This document shows, piece after piece, positions 1-9,489 of a stretch of DNA of 24,644 nucleotides; position 1 is the first letter of the stretch; each line of letters starts with the position of its first letter. The DNA is from Chara braunii. Its lineage: Eukaryota > Streptophyta > Charophyceae > Charales > Characeae. The DNA is taken from positions 43,093 through 67,736 of the forward strand of contig BFEA01000034.1 of assembly GCA_003427395.1 (NCBI GenBank), written 5' to 3'. The position numbers and the translations under genes are program-made. The notes beneath the pieces were generated by a model. That model was not told where the DNA came from. It did no database searches and worked only from the letters and a program-made list of their open reading frames with translations.

Positions 1-40
<40 letters not shown>
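1..40. repeat. poly(A) tract at window edge
   Basis: Forty uninterrupted A residues on the plus strand directly abut the 3' side of the minus-strand LINE. On the LINE's sense strand this is poly(T), so it cannot be that LINE's own tail. It could be the tail of a plus-strand element lying to the left of the window, or an assembly break in low-complexity sequence. Confidence 0.95.
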
Positions 41-42
<2 letters not shown>

Positions 43-1849
43 AGTTTGATATCTGTTTTCTGTTTGAACTCCTTGAGTTTTGTTTTCGTCTTATCCCATT
101 GGCTTCTGATTTCTGTTTGGACAAACTGTTGGATTATTTCTGCCATTTCTTGACTTTCTATTTTCACTCCTTCCATTTCATTGATGCATCTTTTGTGCCA
201 CAACGCCCACAAGACCGCTTTCCTTCCCAAATGAAAGAAATTCTGTTGAAATTTAGATAGCTCGATCAACAGAGGGTTTCAATACCCCAAAAGAATTACC
301 CTCCAATCCCACGGCCATTCCATGCCTGTTAACCTTTGCCACACATAGTCCCACCGACGCCACAGTAAAATGGAACCCGGGTATTGCAGAAAAATATGTT
401 CAATTGTTTCTCTGATTTTCCTTTTGGGAAAAGCCTGTACACAGGAGTTGCACCACGGTAATGCCACTCCCTTTTGTTCTAATGTGGAGTGGTCTATTAG
501 CCAGTCATTTGTTGGCAAACACCTGTGCATTATCTGCCATTGCAAAGATGCAAACTTGGCCGACCTTTCTCTGAATTTTTGACACAACCTAACTGGTTTG
601 AGCAAATTTTCATAGATGTTCAGGTGCCTTTGCCATCTGTCCTGTACAATCTCTGGGACCATTATCTTGGGACACAATAGTCTATAAGTCGCCTTAACTG
701 ACAAGGATTGCAGTCTCAGGGGTATGCATCTCCTATTTGAACGCCATATCCAGTCAGTAGGATCCAGGGGGAGGTCCGGAATAGGATGATGGGGAAGGAA
801 CACTATCCATTCCCTTGTTGTTGTGACATATAAAGTCCTCACCCTGTACATTACATCAAAGGAAATAACCTTACCACATCCTAATCTCTTTTAGCGATTC
901 TGTTGCCTTTATGGGTCTTAAAAATATTCACAAGGGCTCCCTCCTCATGCACGTCTAGTATTTGTCCTACTTTCTTGGAATCATCTTGTTGGTTTATGCA
1001 CACCCAGTCTGCCACTCGAAACACTAGGCCTTTCTTTAAAACAATTATCCAGGCCAAGGGAATGGCTGAAAGGATTTCATCCAACTTGTCCAGAAGTTTA
1101 TGTGCATACTTAATTTCTTTCTTGAGTTTCTTCACTATCTTCCAGTTTTGTTTTCGAGATTCCATAGGTCTTTGATTTATTTTTAACCCACGTGGACCAC
1201 GGAGACTCCGAGCTTATGAAGACCCTCCCATTTTGATCCGTGATCCATTGATTACCAAACAATGGTTGGAGTAGGACTTCCTCATATCTTGTCGGCAGAG
1301 ATTTATTGGGTAAAGGCAACTCACGTCAGTATTTCAGTAAACAAGACCAGAAACCATCCAGACTGAGGTCTCTCTTAACCACACCTCTTGTCCCTGACTC
1401 GGCAGACTGTGCCTAAGGACGAGGAATGGTCCAATACCTATCTTCTACCCATGTAAGAGAGTGCACTTCCTTAGTATTTTGGGGGGCCAATCTACGAATT
1501 TGCTTCAGGGTCAGTTCTTGCCATGGAAGATCCGTTGCTAAAATTAAGCGCTTCAATATTTGAAGTGACAAGGTCTTGCATTGAATTTTTGGGTCAATAA
1601 GCCCCAAACCTCCTTTGATTTTGGGCTGGATTAATGTCTGTCAGGCAACCCTTGGAATTACATGTGGCGACTCATGATCCCCTCGCCATAAAAAAGTTGT
1701 AAGTTGCCTTTGTAATTCCTTTGTTGCTTTCTTACTAAGTGTGTCCACAGAATTGCTTTATACCAAATTGAAGTTAAAACTGCATTATTGATTATTAAAG
1801 TTCTGCCAAATATTGATGTATATCTATTCTGTCACAGATTCATTTTTTC
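41..1849 (-). pseudogene. LINE copy 1: thumb/connection and C-terminal zf-RVT region
   Basis: Downstream of the RT, the sense strand shows KGGLGLIDPKIQC (about 1590-1632), a hallmark of LINE ORF2 proteins. DRYWTIP follows, then LPLPNKSLPTRYEEVLLQPLFG and ITDQNGRVF (1110-1319), and then an open block at 279-851. That block contains LSVKATYRLL and a zinc-binding-like cluster, WCNSC...TIEHIFLQYP, matching the zf-RVT pattern C-x2-C...H...C-P except that the last Cys is Tyr. The tail LWALWHKRCINEMEGVKI and DKTKTKLKEFKQKTDIKL runs to about 41. Every block has a close counterpart in copy 3 (10225-11790). Stops and frame changes separate the blocks. Confidence 0.85.
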
Positions 1850-2890
1850 TAATGCTCGTGAGAAAATTCATAAATCGTTCGAGTAAGGTTTCCCTTGAGC
1901 TGTGAGAATCACTCCTAATACCCTGATAGGAGTCTCTAGAGGTAACCATTTAATCCTAGGGAGCTCTGATGGTCTATCTCGTTGAGAATGAATCCACCAT
2001 CCCTGCATTTTGTTACCCTAGTTTACTAACATATCTAAGAGATTAGAGAATTTGTTCATTATTGTCTTAATTTCCTTAAAATTAGTCGAAGAAGTCTCTA
2101 TCATAATGGTTAAATCGTCGACGAACATAGAGTAGATGGGAATTGCTTCCTCTGGTATGTTGGCGATCCGCAGACGTTGAAGATTGCAGTTTTCCTTAAG
2201 ATTAGCCCCTAAAGCTTCCATAATAATTCCAAAAAGAAAGGGGGTTAAAGAGTCTCCTTGTCTTACTGATCTTTGAAGAGGAATCTCAGGGGAAGATAAA
2301 CCATTGACCTGGACCCGTGTGGTGGCATTGGAATGGAGTATTTGTACCCACCTTCTTATCCCAGGTCCGAAATCTAGCTTAGCTAAACAAGCATCCAGGA
2401 GATGTCAATCCACATGGTCATATGCTTTTTCAAAATATATGAAAATAAACGCCGCATTGTGCTTATTCTTCCTAGATAGCTTATTCATTTCATTGACTAG
2501 CAGAAAATTGTTTTGTATGTTTCTCCCGTGAATAAATCCAGTTTGAGAAGGATGGATTATGTTTGTCATCACTGGAATGAACCTATTAGCAATAGCTTTA
2601 GCTAGCATTTTTTAAACCACTGTTAGAAGGGTGATTGGTCTATAATTTCTTATATTGGTTTTTTTCTCTTTTTTTTATAATAATGTTAGGACTCTTTGTT
2701 CCACATTTTTCCCCATAGTTTTTGAATCCTGGATCTGATTATAGTATTCCATAAGGTCCTCTGCCATTGAATCCCACATGACCTCTCATAATTCTTTCGG
2801 AAAATCATCTACCCCTGGGGTTTTGTCCTCGTCCATTTGCAGAAGGGTTGTCCAGATTTCCTCCTTGTTGATAGGTTTTTTAATTTTCTC
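1850..2890 (-). pseudogene. LINE copy 1: reverse transcriptase domain
   Basis: The minus strand encodes, in order: EDKTPGVDDFPKEL near 2820 (motif KxPGxDGFP), then degraded frames, then MLAKAIANRFIPVMTNIIHP and TGFIHGRNIQNNFLL (about 2520-2610). IYFEKAYDHVD near 2405-2440 carries the motif-A Asp. RSVRQGDSLTPFLFGIIMEAL near 2225-2280 is motif B. IPIYSMFVDDLTI near 2110-2150 is the catalytic D-D box. The box reads FVDD, while the sister copy at 6416-6885 reads the usual FADD. A stop follows DHVD, and further stops interrupt the chain, so the domain is dead. It synthesises cDNA in active relatives. Confidence 0.92.
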
Positions 2891-3427
2891 CTTTTGTTCC
2901 TGAGTTAAATGTTGTGTTGGGGTTCAAGGAAACTCTGCGTCTCTTGATCTGCTATTTTGGAATGCACCGTGGATGTGTAAAGCTTTTTTAAAAAGTTACA
3001 GGCTACTTTTAGGCTACTTGCCGACGAGACCGGCTCAAGGTAAGGAGACGTAGAAGGATCTATTAATGCTTCTATTTTTGTCCTTCTAACCCTGGCTTGT
3101 GCTAGTGAAAAAAAAAGAGGAATCCATTTATCCTTCTGACTAATGTTTGGATAGTTTGCTCCTAATAAGGTAACCTTGCCATCGATTTTGGGCAATAGTA
3201 AGCAATTGCTTTCTAAAGTCCTAAATATTTGCCGATCGTAGAGGTGATTCCAGAGTTTCTTGTTTTTTATAATGTAATATTTTTTTCTGAATTTTCATTT
3301 CTTTGTCATGCTTTTGTTTAGCTATTAATTTTGAAAATTCATTACATTTTTTGGCTAAGAAAATCAGCCCATTGTTGAACCATGATATGTAAGATTCATG
3401 TTTGTCTTTGGTGGTTTGCCAAAACAT
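2891..3427 (-). pseudogene. LINE copy 1: linker between endonuclease and RT
   Basis: Two open stretches on the minus strand (3221-3427 and 2905-3195) join the endonuclease to the RT. They are Lys/Glu/Gln-rich, predicted helical, and include segments such as ISWFNNGLIFLAKKCNEF and KWIPLFFSLAQARVRR. This matches the charged helical linker expected between the endonuclease and RT in L1-type ORF2 proteins. The assignment rests on position and composition; there is no catalytic motif here. The two stretches are in different frames, which shows further indel decay. Confidence 0.6.
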
Positions 3428-4290
3428 TCATACCTCCTTAATGTAAGATCTGAAATCTAGTCTCATTAAAAGGGACGAATTAAGTTTGTAAAAACTCCTT
3501 CCACGATCCAATTTCTTCGTGAAGGTCAGTAAAATGACACACATCTTGTGGTCAGCTCCTGGCCATGGACTTTGATGAAAAATGTTGACCCCTACTAGCG
3601 CATGATCCAGGTCCTCTGACATAAGTATCAAATTTATTCTAGATCTAGACTGGTGGGGGGTGTCTGGGTTTCTGATAGAGGTAAAAATGCGTTCCTGTGA
3701 AGAAAAAAAATCGGTAAGTGTCATAAAGGTTCTCAGCTTCGCATAGTTGATGAATGATCATTTCGTCGTCCTCTATGTAAGCTAGGCATGGAGAGGGGAT
3801 CTTCCACCTGTCTAGCCATCTGTCCGGGGCCGCATTGAAATCCCCTGCAACTATGATTGGGATCCTATTTGGAATATAATTACAGATGTCATGGAAGAAC
3901 TGTTTCCGCTCGTGTACATCATTAGGCCCATATATATTGAGCATGCATACTACCTCTACTTCCATCATTACCAGTGTAGAGACCCATCTACAATTTTCTT
4001 GGTCAGCCTCCCAATGAATTATGTCTGCCTTGGAGTTCGGAGGGACCCATATGGCTACACCTGCTAAACCATTACGCGTTACATAGGCTTGATATTTTTG
4101 ATGAGGCCAGACTAAGTTATGTACCCTGTTGTGAGTAGGGGAATTCGTGAGATGAGTCTCCTGAATGCATATCACGTCCGCCCACAATCTTCCTCTTACT
4201 CCTTTAAGTTGTTTTATGATTGTTCTGCGTTTAACCGCATCTGTTGTAGCTAGGCCATTGACATTAAGTGACCTTAGGTCTAGATCCGCT
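3428..4290 (-). pseudogene. LINE copy 1: apurinic/apyrimidinic-type endonuclease domain
   Basis: This domain nicks target DNA to prime reverse transcription. The classical motifs appear in order. RSLNVNGLA near 4246-4275 carries the N-terminal catalytic Asn. CIQETHL carries the metal-binding Glu. NIYGP follows. IIVAGDFNAAPD (the GDFN motif) follows that. SRINLILMS corresponds to the S-R-I-D block and is followed by GADHK, the equivalent of the SDH block. The first part is open from the N-terminal motif to about 3645. The C-terminal part continues in another frame (3428-3724), so at least one frameshift lies near 3650-3720. An in-frame TAG sits just upstream of the SADLDLRSLNV start region, and no convincing ATG is seen. 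In the last block the usual Asp of SRID is Asn, and the first residue of SDH is Ala. Confidence 0.9.
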
Positions 4291-4670
4291 GACTAGGTGG
4301 CTCGTTGCTTGGATGGATTCTTACCATAGAAGGCTTGTAACGCTTCCATCCTTTTCTAAGCAGGAACATCACACATGAGACTATAGTCTCACCCAACCTC
4401 CTCCATCAGTATTTTGATGGAGGAGGCTGGGTGAGACTGTAGTCTCATGTGTGATGTTCCTGCTTAGAAAAGGATGAAAGCGTTACAAGTCTTCTATGGT
4501 AAGAATCCATCCAGGCAATGAGTCACCCAGTCAACGGATCTAGACCTAAGGTCACTTAATGTCAATGGCCTGGCTACAGCAGATGCGCTTAAGCGCAGAG
4601 CAATAATAGAGCAGCTTAAAGGAGTAGGAGGAAGATTGTGGTTGGACGTGATATGCATTAAGGAGACTCA
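4153..4670. repeat. Large palindrome: head-to-head LINE 5' ends
   Basis: Left arm 4153-4408 and right arm 4415-4670 are reverse complements over 256 bp with no gaps, around a 6-nt centre. By direct comparison I count 22 mismatches (about 91% identity), 18 of them transitions. Both arms start at the same LINE coordinate and carry the 5' leader plus the endonuclease start. The junction is therefore 5'-end to 5'-end. A transcript across it would fold into a long hairpin. Confidence 0.95.
4415..4670 (+). mobile_element. LINE 5'-end fragment, divergent copy
   Basis: This is the plus-strand arm of the palindrome. It holds the LINE 5' leader and the endonuclease start (LRSLNVNGLATADALKRR and then DVICIKETQ). 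LINE similarity stops abruptly at 4670, inside the endonuclease Glu motif, and unrelated sequence follows. At 9% divergence from the facing copy it is either an independent insertion or an old inverted duplication. Confidence 0.85.
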
Positions 4671-4678
4671 GACTGAAA

Positions 4679-5727
4679 CAGTTAGCAGAATGGTTAATTA
4701 AAACTCTCAAGGCCCGCTTTGGGGAGGGAACGGTTGAATTCTAGGACACCTCATACGTTCAACTTTTCAACTTACTAAGTAGTAGTCCCAGCCTTAATCA
4801 AATTTTGGAACAAGGGCTACCCGAAGGAGCATGTTGGTCGATAGTGAGTCAACGAATTTTTGGTATAGTGGCGGAAAGGTTTCAACCCCCGGTCCCTGCA
4901 GAAAAGGAGGAACCTAGAAAGGAAAATAGCTCCTCGATTGAAGACACTAGGTTGACACAAGCAGAGGATATAACGAAGGAATGTGAAAAATCGGTGTCTC
5001 AGGAGACGAAGGAGGGTACCAATGGGGACTTTCCTAAAACACAAGGGGGAGAAGAGAGCATAGCGATGAAGGAGATAAGTAGGGAGGAGCAGTGCGCCTC
5101 TTCTCCTAATATTCAAGAGGAGGAGGGTACTAAAGGAAAAGGGGAAACAACGGAGGAGGAAATGATTACGACCCCAAACTCTACATGTGCCCAACAAAAG
5201 AAAGAATCGAAAAAGGTAAGAGTTGTTCCTCGGTTCCCATGAGAAAAGATAGTATAGACCCGGGCAAGAGAAAGAAAATGAGACACATAGTAGAAAAGGG
5301 AAAAGTAATTGGATTACTGTCTCCCAAGGGTAATTTGGTAATTCCGGTCCGGAAAAAAAAGGGAAAATGAGAAATAGGTCTCTCCCCGATAGGACAAGAC
5401 CAATATGGGGGTGTGACATTAAGAGGTTGGACGACATATGTGGAACACCTAAGCCAAGGAGATAAGACTTTCAAAAGGGATATGCGCGATTTTTTGTCCA
5501 AACATTTTGATCTGGGACCTCAGGCGACACTCACATTAATAGGGGACCATGCCAAGATGGCTAGACTGGACACCTTTGTGAGATTTGAGGAAAACAAGGA
5601 ATCTGGACTTAAGTGGTACTCTCATACGACATTGTTGGAATTGCAGCAACTTAAGATAATAGCTAATGTCGTATGGCCAATAGCTGAGGTTTCTTCCTTC
5701 CTCTGCTCTATTTTGCTACCCTACTAA
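4679..5727 (+). pseudogene. Unidentified broken coding relic
   Basis: I do not recognise this protein. One frame runs from 4679 to 5242, broken by a TAG at 4742. It starts LAEWLIKTLKARFGEGTVEF, continues through NLLSSSPSLNQILEQGLPEG and SIVSQRIFGIVAERFQPP, and then enters a long Glu/Lys/Thr-rich, probably disordered stretch. Around 5200 the coding sense shifts to a second frame (5185-5727). This passes a Lys-rich stretch and a single TGA at 5368, then reads GVTLRGWTTYVEHLSQGDK, FLSKHFDLGPQATLTLIGDH and KWYSHTTLLELQQLKIIANV, with a hydrophobic end AEVSSFLCSILLPY. The frame change may be an indel; a consensus-like splice donor (AAG|GTAAGA, 5213-5221) also lies there. The globular parts look like once-selected protein. 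It could be a LINE ORF1, another transposon protein or a host gene fragment. Confidence 0.5.
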
Positions 5728-6410
5728 TCATGTGTTTGCATTTTTTTTTATTTTTTTTTTTTTAAGCCCAGGTTGTTGTAAGCGTGAGATACTAGACCGA
5801 TGGCAGTCACCCACAGTACTCGGCCACTCAGTTGTCAAGTTGAACCCTTCTGAAGACCCCACCCACTTTTCCTCTTGCATTTGTTCTTTCCTTTATAAAA
5901 AAAAAAGGAAAAAAAAAAAAAGAAAGTCAAGGGTGTTATAGAGGTCGGTTACTAGGCACACATTGATCGCTAGGAGCGGTCAACCATCGTTGTCCTGAGG
6001 GAACGAGGCTTACCTTCCCATCCCATCCTCACGTCAATACTCCTAGCGCACCCCCTATCTCTACTATCCTACCTCAGTGTGACCAGCACTCAGGACCATT
6101 CCCCTATCGAGGGGAACTTGGACCGAACAGCAGTGACAGGCACCAGAGCTAGCCATGACCCAGCCATGGTGGAAAAGGAATCGAACGAGCCTCGTCTCAC
6201 TGGAACTTCGGGCGCCAGGCCCAAGCAATCTCCTACTAGCCCCTAACTTAACCAACTGGTAACTCACGCCCTCCACTCAATTCGGACGAACCAGTGACTC
6301 ACGCCCTCTACTTGCCCACCACAGCCCTAGTCTGCTTCACGCAGTCTAGCTGATTTTAAGGGGGGTACTTAGTCATCGAAACAGCTATCATCCCTGTTAG
6401 AAGAAGGTTG
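5728..6410. other. Non-coding interval with T-tract and A-tract
   Basis: A T-rich tract (about 5741-5763) and an A-rich tract (about 5898-5931) bracket a 135-bp segment and could pair with each other. The rest (5941-6360) is GC-richer and shows no convincing gene. It contains a short tandem duplication: a 19-bp block ending ACTCACGCCCTC(C/T)ACT near 6259-6277 recurs with two mismatches near 6294-6312. A purine run (AAGGGGGG) at about 6358-6365 resembles a polypurine tract, but no LTR follows that I can show. Confidence 0.5.
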
Positions 6411-6415
6411 TTACT

Positions 6416-6885
6416 TTACCTTTTAAAGCTCTTTGTTGCCCCTTCATTGAGAGGCCAGATTTGCAGTTTGTACGAAAGAGATGCAAGCACCGCATCATTA
6501 ATGGTCAGGGGTCTCCCAAACAACGAGGTATATTTCCCCTTCCAATTAGATTGTTCGGCGCACATCGAGGCCAAGATCTGTTCGTTGTTGGAGGGCGGTC
6601 GGTCGTTTGCTATCAGGGATACGCCAAGCACACAGACATGAGCTTCGAAGGGGAGCCATTTCATTTGTGGCGATTTCGACGGTTTTCTCCCTCGGTAGTG
6701 GACCCACCATCCTAACGTTTTATTCCCCCAGTTAACAACTATATCCGAGAGGTTACAAAATTTGGCCATTAACTTTAGGATTTCCTCCATATTCTTATAC
6801 GTTGCCCACATCGTGATGGTCAGGTCATCAGCAAAGAGGGAGCACACCGGGATAAGCTCCTCTGGAATGTTGGTGACAGTGTGAC
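6416..6885 (-). pseudogene. LINE RT fragment, copy 2 of the same family
   Basis: On the minus strand, NIPEELIPVCSLFADDLTI (from about 6880) carries the catalytic FADD box. WGNKTLGWWVHYRGRKPS, MKWLPFEAHVCVLGVSLI and GKYTSLFGRPLTINDAVLAS follow. These match copy 1 at 1790-2170 segment by segment (NIPEEAIPIYSMFVDDLTI; GNKMQGWWIH; IKWLPLE; RYTSIFGRTLIINNAVL). The fragment is one clean open frame of 143 codons plus about 12 upstream codons. It is better preserved than copy 1 but truncated on both sides: motif B and everything upstream is absent, and similarity ends after KLQIWPLNE. Confidence 0.88.
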
Positions 6886-8689
6886 CTCACATCGCATGCA
6901 TGACCCACCACTCAGGGGCCCGGGGGATGAAAGCCAAAAGGGTGTTTTTTTTTTTCTTTGCCCGATTCTCCAGTGACAAGTTAGCATGCATCCTCTTATA
7001 CATTTTCATCTAGAGGCATTTGTGATATGTAGTAAGCATGTTCCTTCAGACCTGGTCATTTAATGACCGGCAAAAGTTAGAGTAACAACTCATTGTCTTC
7101 TTATACCTTTGTGCCAGAGACGATGTGTAAATCATCTCCCATGTTTTTGGCTGATATGCGATATGAAAACAAAAACGTACATGCCCGAGGTAATACTCTT
7201 TTATAAGTCGCTAAGGTTGGCACGCGTTTTTTTGTATCATCAATCAGATGTCGACAATTGGAAAGCAGAAAAATAAGAATGTGGATCGTTCTTATCATTT
7301 ATTTGCACACCTATTAGAATGGTGACATCTTATCAAGCGGGTTGAAAGTAATTTGAACCATGAACACATAACACATCCGTGAATAAATGGAGCGGCAATT
7401 GAGGTCATTTATACTTCTTTATCCAGATACATGGGCTAATCAAAGTAGTGATAATAACTACACTTGTGTATCAACATCATGCACCTTCCAAGAGGTAGCC
7501 TCCCTCTATGTTGTCCTTTACATTAACTATAACTGATGTAACAAAAGATCCACCTTGTGTCTCCGGGCAGCGCACAACTAAAAGTTTAAGTAGTAAGTGT
7601 GCACTATCAAAGTTGAGCATGAACATGCATTGTCATTGACTGTTGAAACTTTTCACAAAAACATTTTGTACATTAGTTTTTTTTGGATGATAATTAGTCC
7701 ATTTTTTTTCTTTCCGCTGCTTTTTTTGTTATTTTTGTTTGTTGTCATATATCTAGTTCGAGAACTAAGGTCATCAGTGGGAACGAATAAGGAAAACCAG
7801 GAAATAAAATAAATCATCACGACAGAGGTGTGGACCAACATAAGTGTTTGGAGTAGTTTAGTTTGATTGTCAAGCCACATAAAAACTTATTATAGAAATA
7901 TATGAATATGATAGCAGACATACATCTATGAAAATTTGTCGAAAGGAATAGAAACAGATATTTGGTGAGAAAACTATCGAACTCTCTCTTACATGGCTTT
8001 GGAGTCTATATTTAAAAACCCGGACAAAATTTGTGTTTTCACTTCTCCAAACTACCATACTAGAGCAATGCTGGCCAAATAGAAAACATTATTGAATGGT
8101 AAAGCACAATTGTTTTAGTTGATGCAACAACTCTCGATACACCGGAGCAATCAACAAGTATCGAAGATTAATTTATGAACGCATTCATCTTATATTTTGC
8201 TTTCTCAAAATAACCTTCGATCCCATTTTTTAAGGAAGGAAAAATTTAGGCAAAAAGTTATTTGATGAAATTCATGCTCCTTCCCAAGTTGACATTTTTT
8301 TATGACCGTGAGTCAATCCGAAACACAAAGATCTGACAAACAAAAAGGAACATGAACGTGTTATGACAAAATCACAACTTCACATGGTAGACTTGCATAC
8401 AATTTCACTTACAACATGGGGTGTCTTCCCATATATTTTGAAGAAGTTCTCTCATATTACTTCAAGTCTAATAAATATCTATGTAATCATGATGAAGTTC
8501 ATTGAGATTGGGTCATACGACATCAAACCATACATTCCAATAAACAACATGATGTTAAAAATACACTTTAAAATACATGTGCATGTCGTAGACTCATCGA
8601 GAAAGCGCTCGAGGAGAGTAACAAACGGCCCCTAACAAGGGCAAAAAACACTATCAGTATTATGCCTAAGATTTTTAAAATATATCAAA
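6886..8689. other. AT-rich interval, no gene recognised
   Basis: This stretch is visibly AT-richer than the window's right half. Open frames of 60-90 codons occur on both strands (for example 8363-8635 plus), but none shows a recognisable motif, biased composition or conserved-looking segment beyond chance. Homopolymer T runs occur near 6945-6957 and 7678-7730. The last part could be the eroded upstream half of the RT relic that follows. Confidence 0.5.
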
Positions 8690-9050
8690 TACCTTGAATC
8701 CCAAAAGAATTTTGGAAGTGCTCTCGCTCAATGGATCAAAGGTGTAGATACGGAAATTGAAAACCATATTATAAAGGTGGAAATGAGGAATTGCACTTGG
8801 AACTAACCCTGATATTAAAGCAAGGCAAGGAGACCCAATAACTTCTTACCTCGTCATAATTGTGATGGAGATTTTGCCATCAAACATCAGAAAGTATAAG
8901 GACTGACACTCTTTGTTTTAAACTCACTCCTCAATTTGTTAAACTCATATCCATTGAGGAAAGTAACGGAATAATACGACTTCGATATAGGTACCCATTT
9001 TGTGATGATGCTTATCAATTCTTCAATAATGTGTTACACAAAAATCCTCA
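8690..9050 (+). pseudogene. Eroded LINE reverse transcriptase of a second lineage
   Basis: Reading the plus strand across frame changes gives FGSALAQWIKGVDTEIENHI (about 8711-8770), typical of the segment between RT motifs A and B (FGxxFxxWIKxLYxxxxS). Next comes ARQGDPITSYLVIIVMEIL (about 8819-8880), a clear motif B (RQGDPLSxYLFxxxxEIL). Then RLRYRYPFCDDAYQFF (about 8977-9030) resembles the Y-A-D-D box region. Its motif B differs from the copy 1 family (RQGDSLTPFLFGIIMEAL) and looks more like generic L1/Tx1-type elements. It is heavily mutated and non-functional. Confidence 0.6.
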
Positions 9051-9489
9051 CTTTTTCATACAAGGCTATCTCAAATAGCAAAGCACTTTTTATAATAACT
9101 TCAATTTTTTTTCTCTCCTTCTCAATATGTGCGAAGTAGCACCATTGTCTCCTCTCTCTCTTTCATTCTTTCTTAAGAGTCCTTTTAATACTGTCATAGC
9201 CAATCTTGCTTGAACCACGAGTACCTTACCTAGTTATTGAAGTCGAGCGTGGAAATTCCCAGCACACAATTATAAAAAAAAAAAACAACGCGCAGGGCTC
9301 ATGTTGGTTGACACTGCTAGGCATTTTTGTCTGGTACCCCAACCCCCGAAAGTTGTCGTCATATCCAAGTCAAATGACAACTATCGAGAATCACACATAC
9401 TAGCATGACAGAGGGATCGAACCAGCTTAAGAGGCAAAAAATGAGACTCGAGGTCTAAAAGGATGATGGTTTTTTATCATCGGCATCGA
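9051..9489. other. Interval without recognised features
   Basis: AT-rich sequence with an A run at about 9273-9284. I saw no gene, repeat or RNA structure that I can support. Confidence 0.4.

Larger units (their letters stand above)
41..4408 (-). mobile_element. Decayed LINE (non-LTR retrotransposon), copy 1
   Basis: A long ORF2-type coding region can be followed on the minus strand through many frameshifts and stops, in the order endonuclease (from about 4290), linker, reverse transcriptase, thumb/connection and C-terminal zinc-binding region. No ORF1 is visible between the endonuclease start and the 5' end at 4408. The 3' end is lost: copy 3 in this window (10225-12132) continues about 75 codons, a roughly 320-bp 3' UTR and a poly(A) tail beyond the point where copy 1 meets the tract at 1-40. 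The element is too broken to be active. The family resembles plant L1-type elements with a zf-RVT region; the exact clade needs a tree. Confidence 0.9.

Noticed and set aside
5216-5268. Short intron joining the two frames of the coding relic
   Set aside because: A good donor exists (AAG|GTAAGA) and an AG at 5267-5268 would restore the frame. However, the implied intron is only 53 bp and the TGA at 5368 would still interrupt, so an indel is at least as likely.
4817-5437. 206-codon minus-strand open frame
   Set aside because: It is antisense to the plus-strand coding relic. Its Leu/Phe/Ser-rich composition is the complement of the Glu/Lys-rich low-complexity stretch.
5728-6410. LTR ending in a polypurine tract (AAGGGGGG near 6358)
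   Set aside because: I found no second copy, no primer-binding site and no adjoining retroelement coding region in the right orientation.
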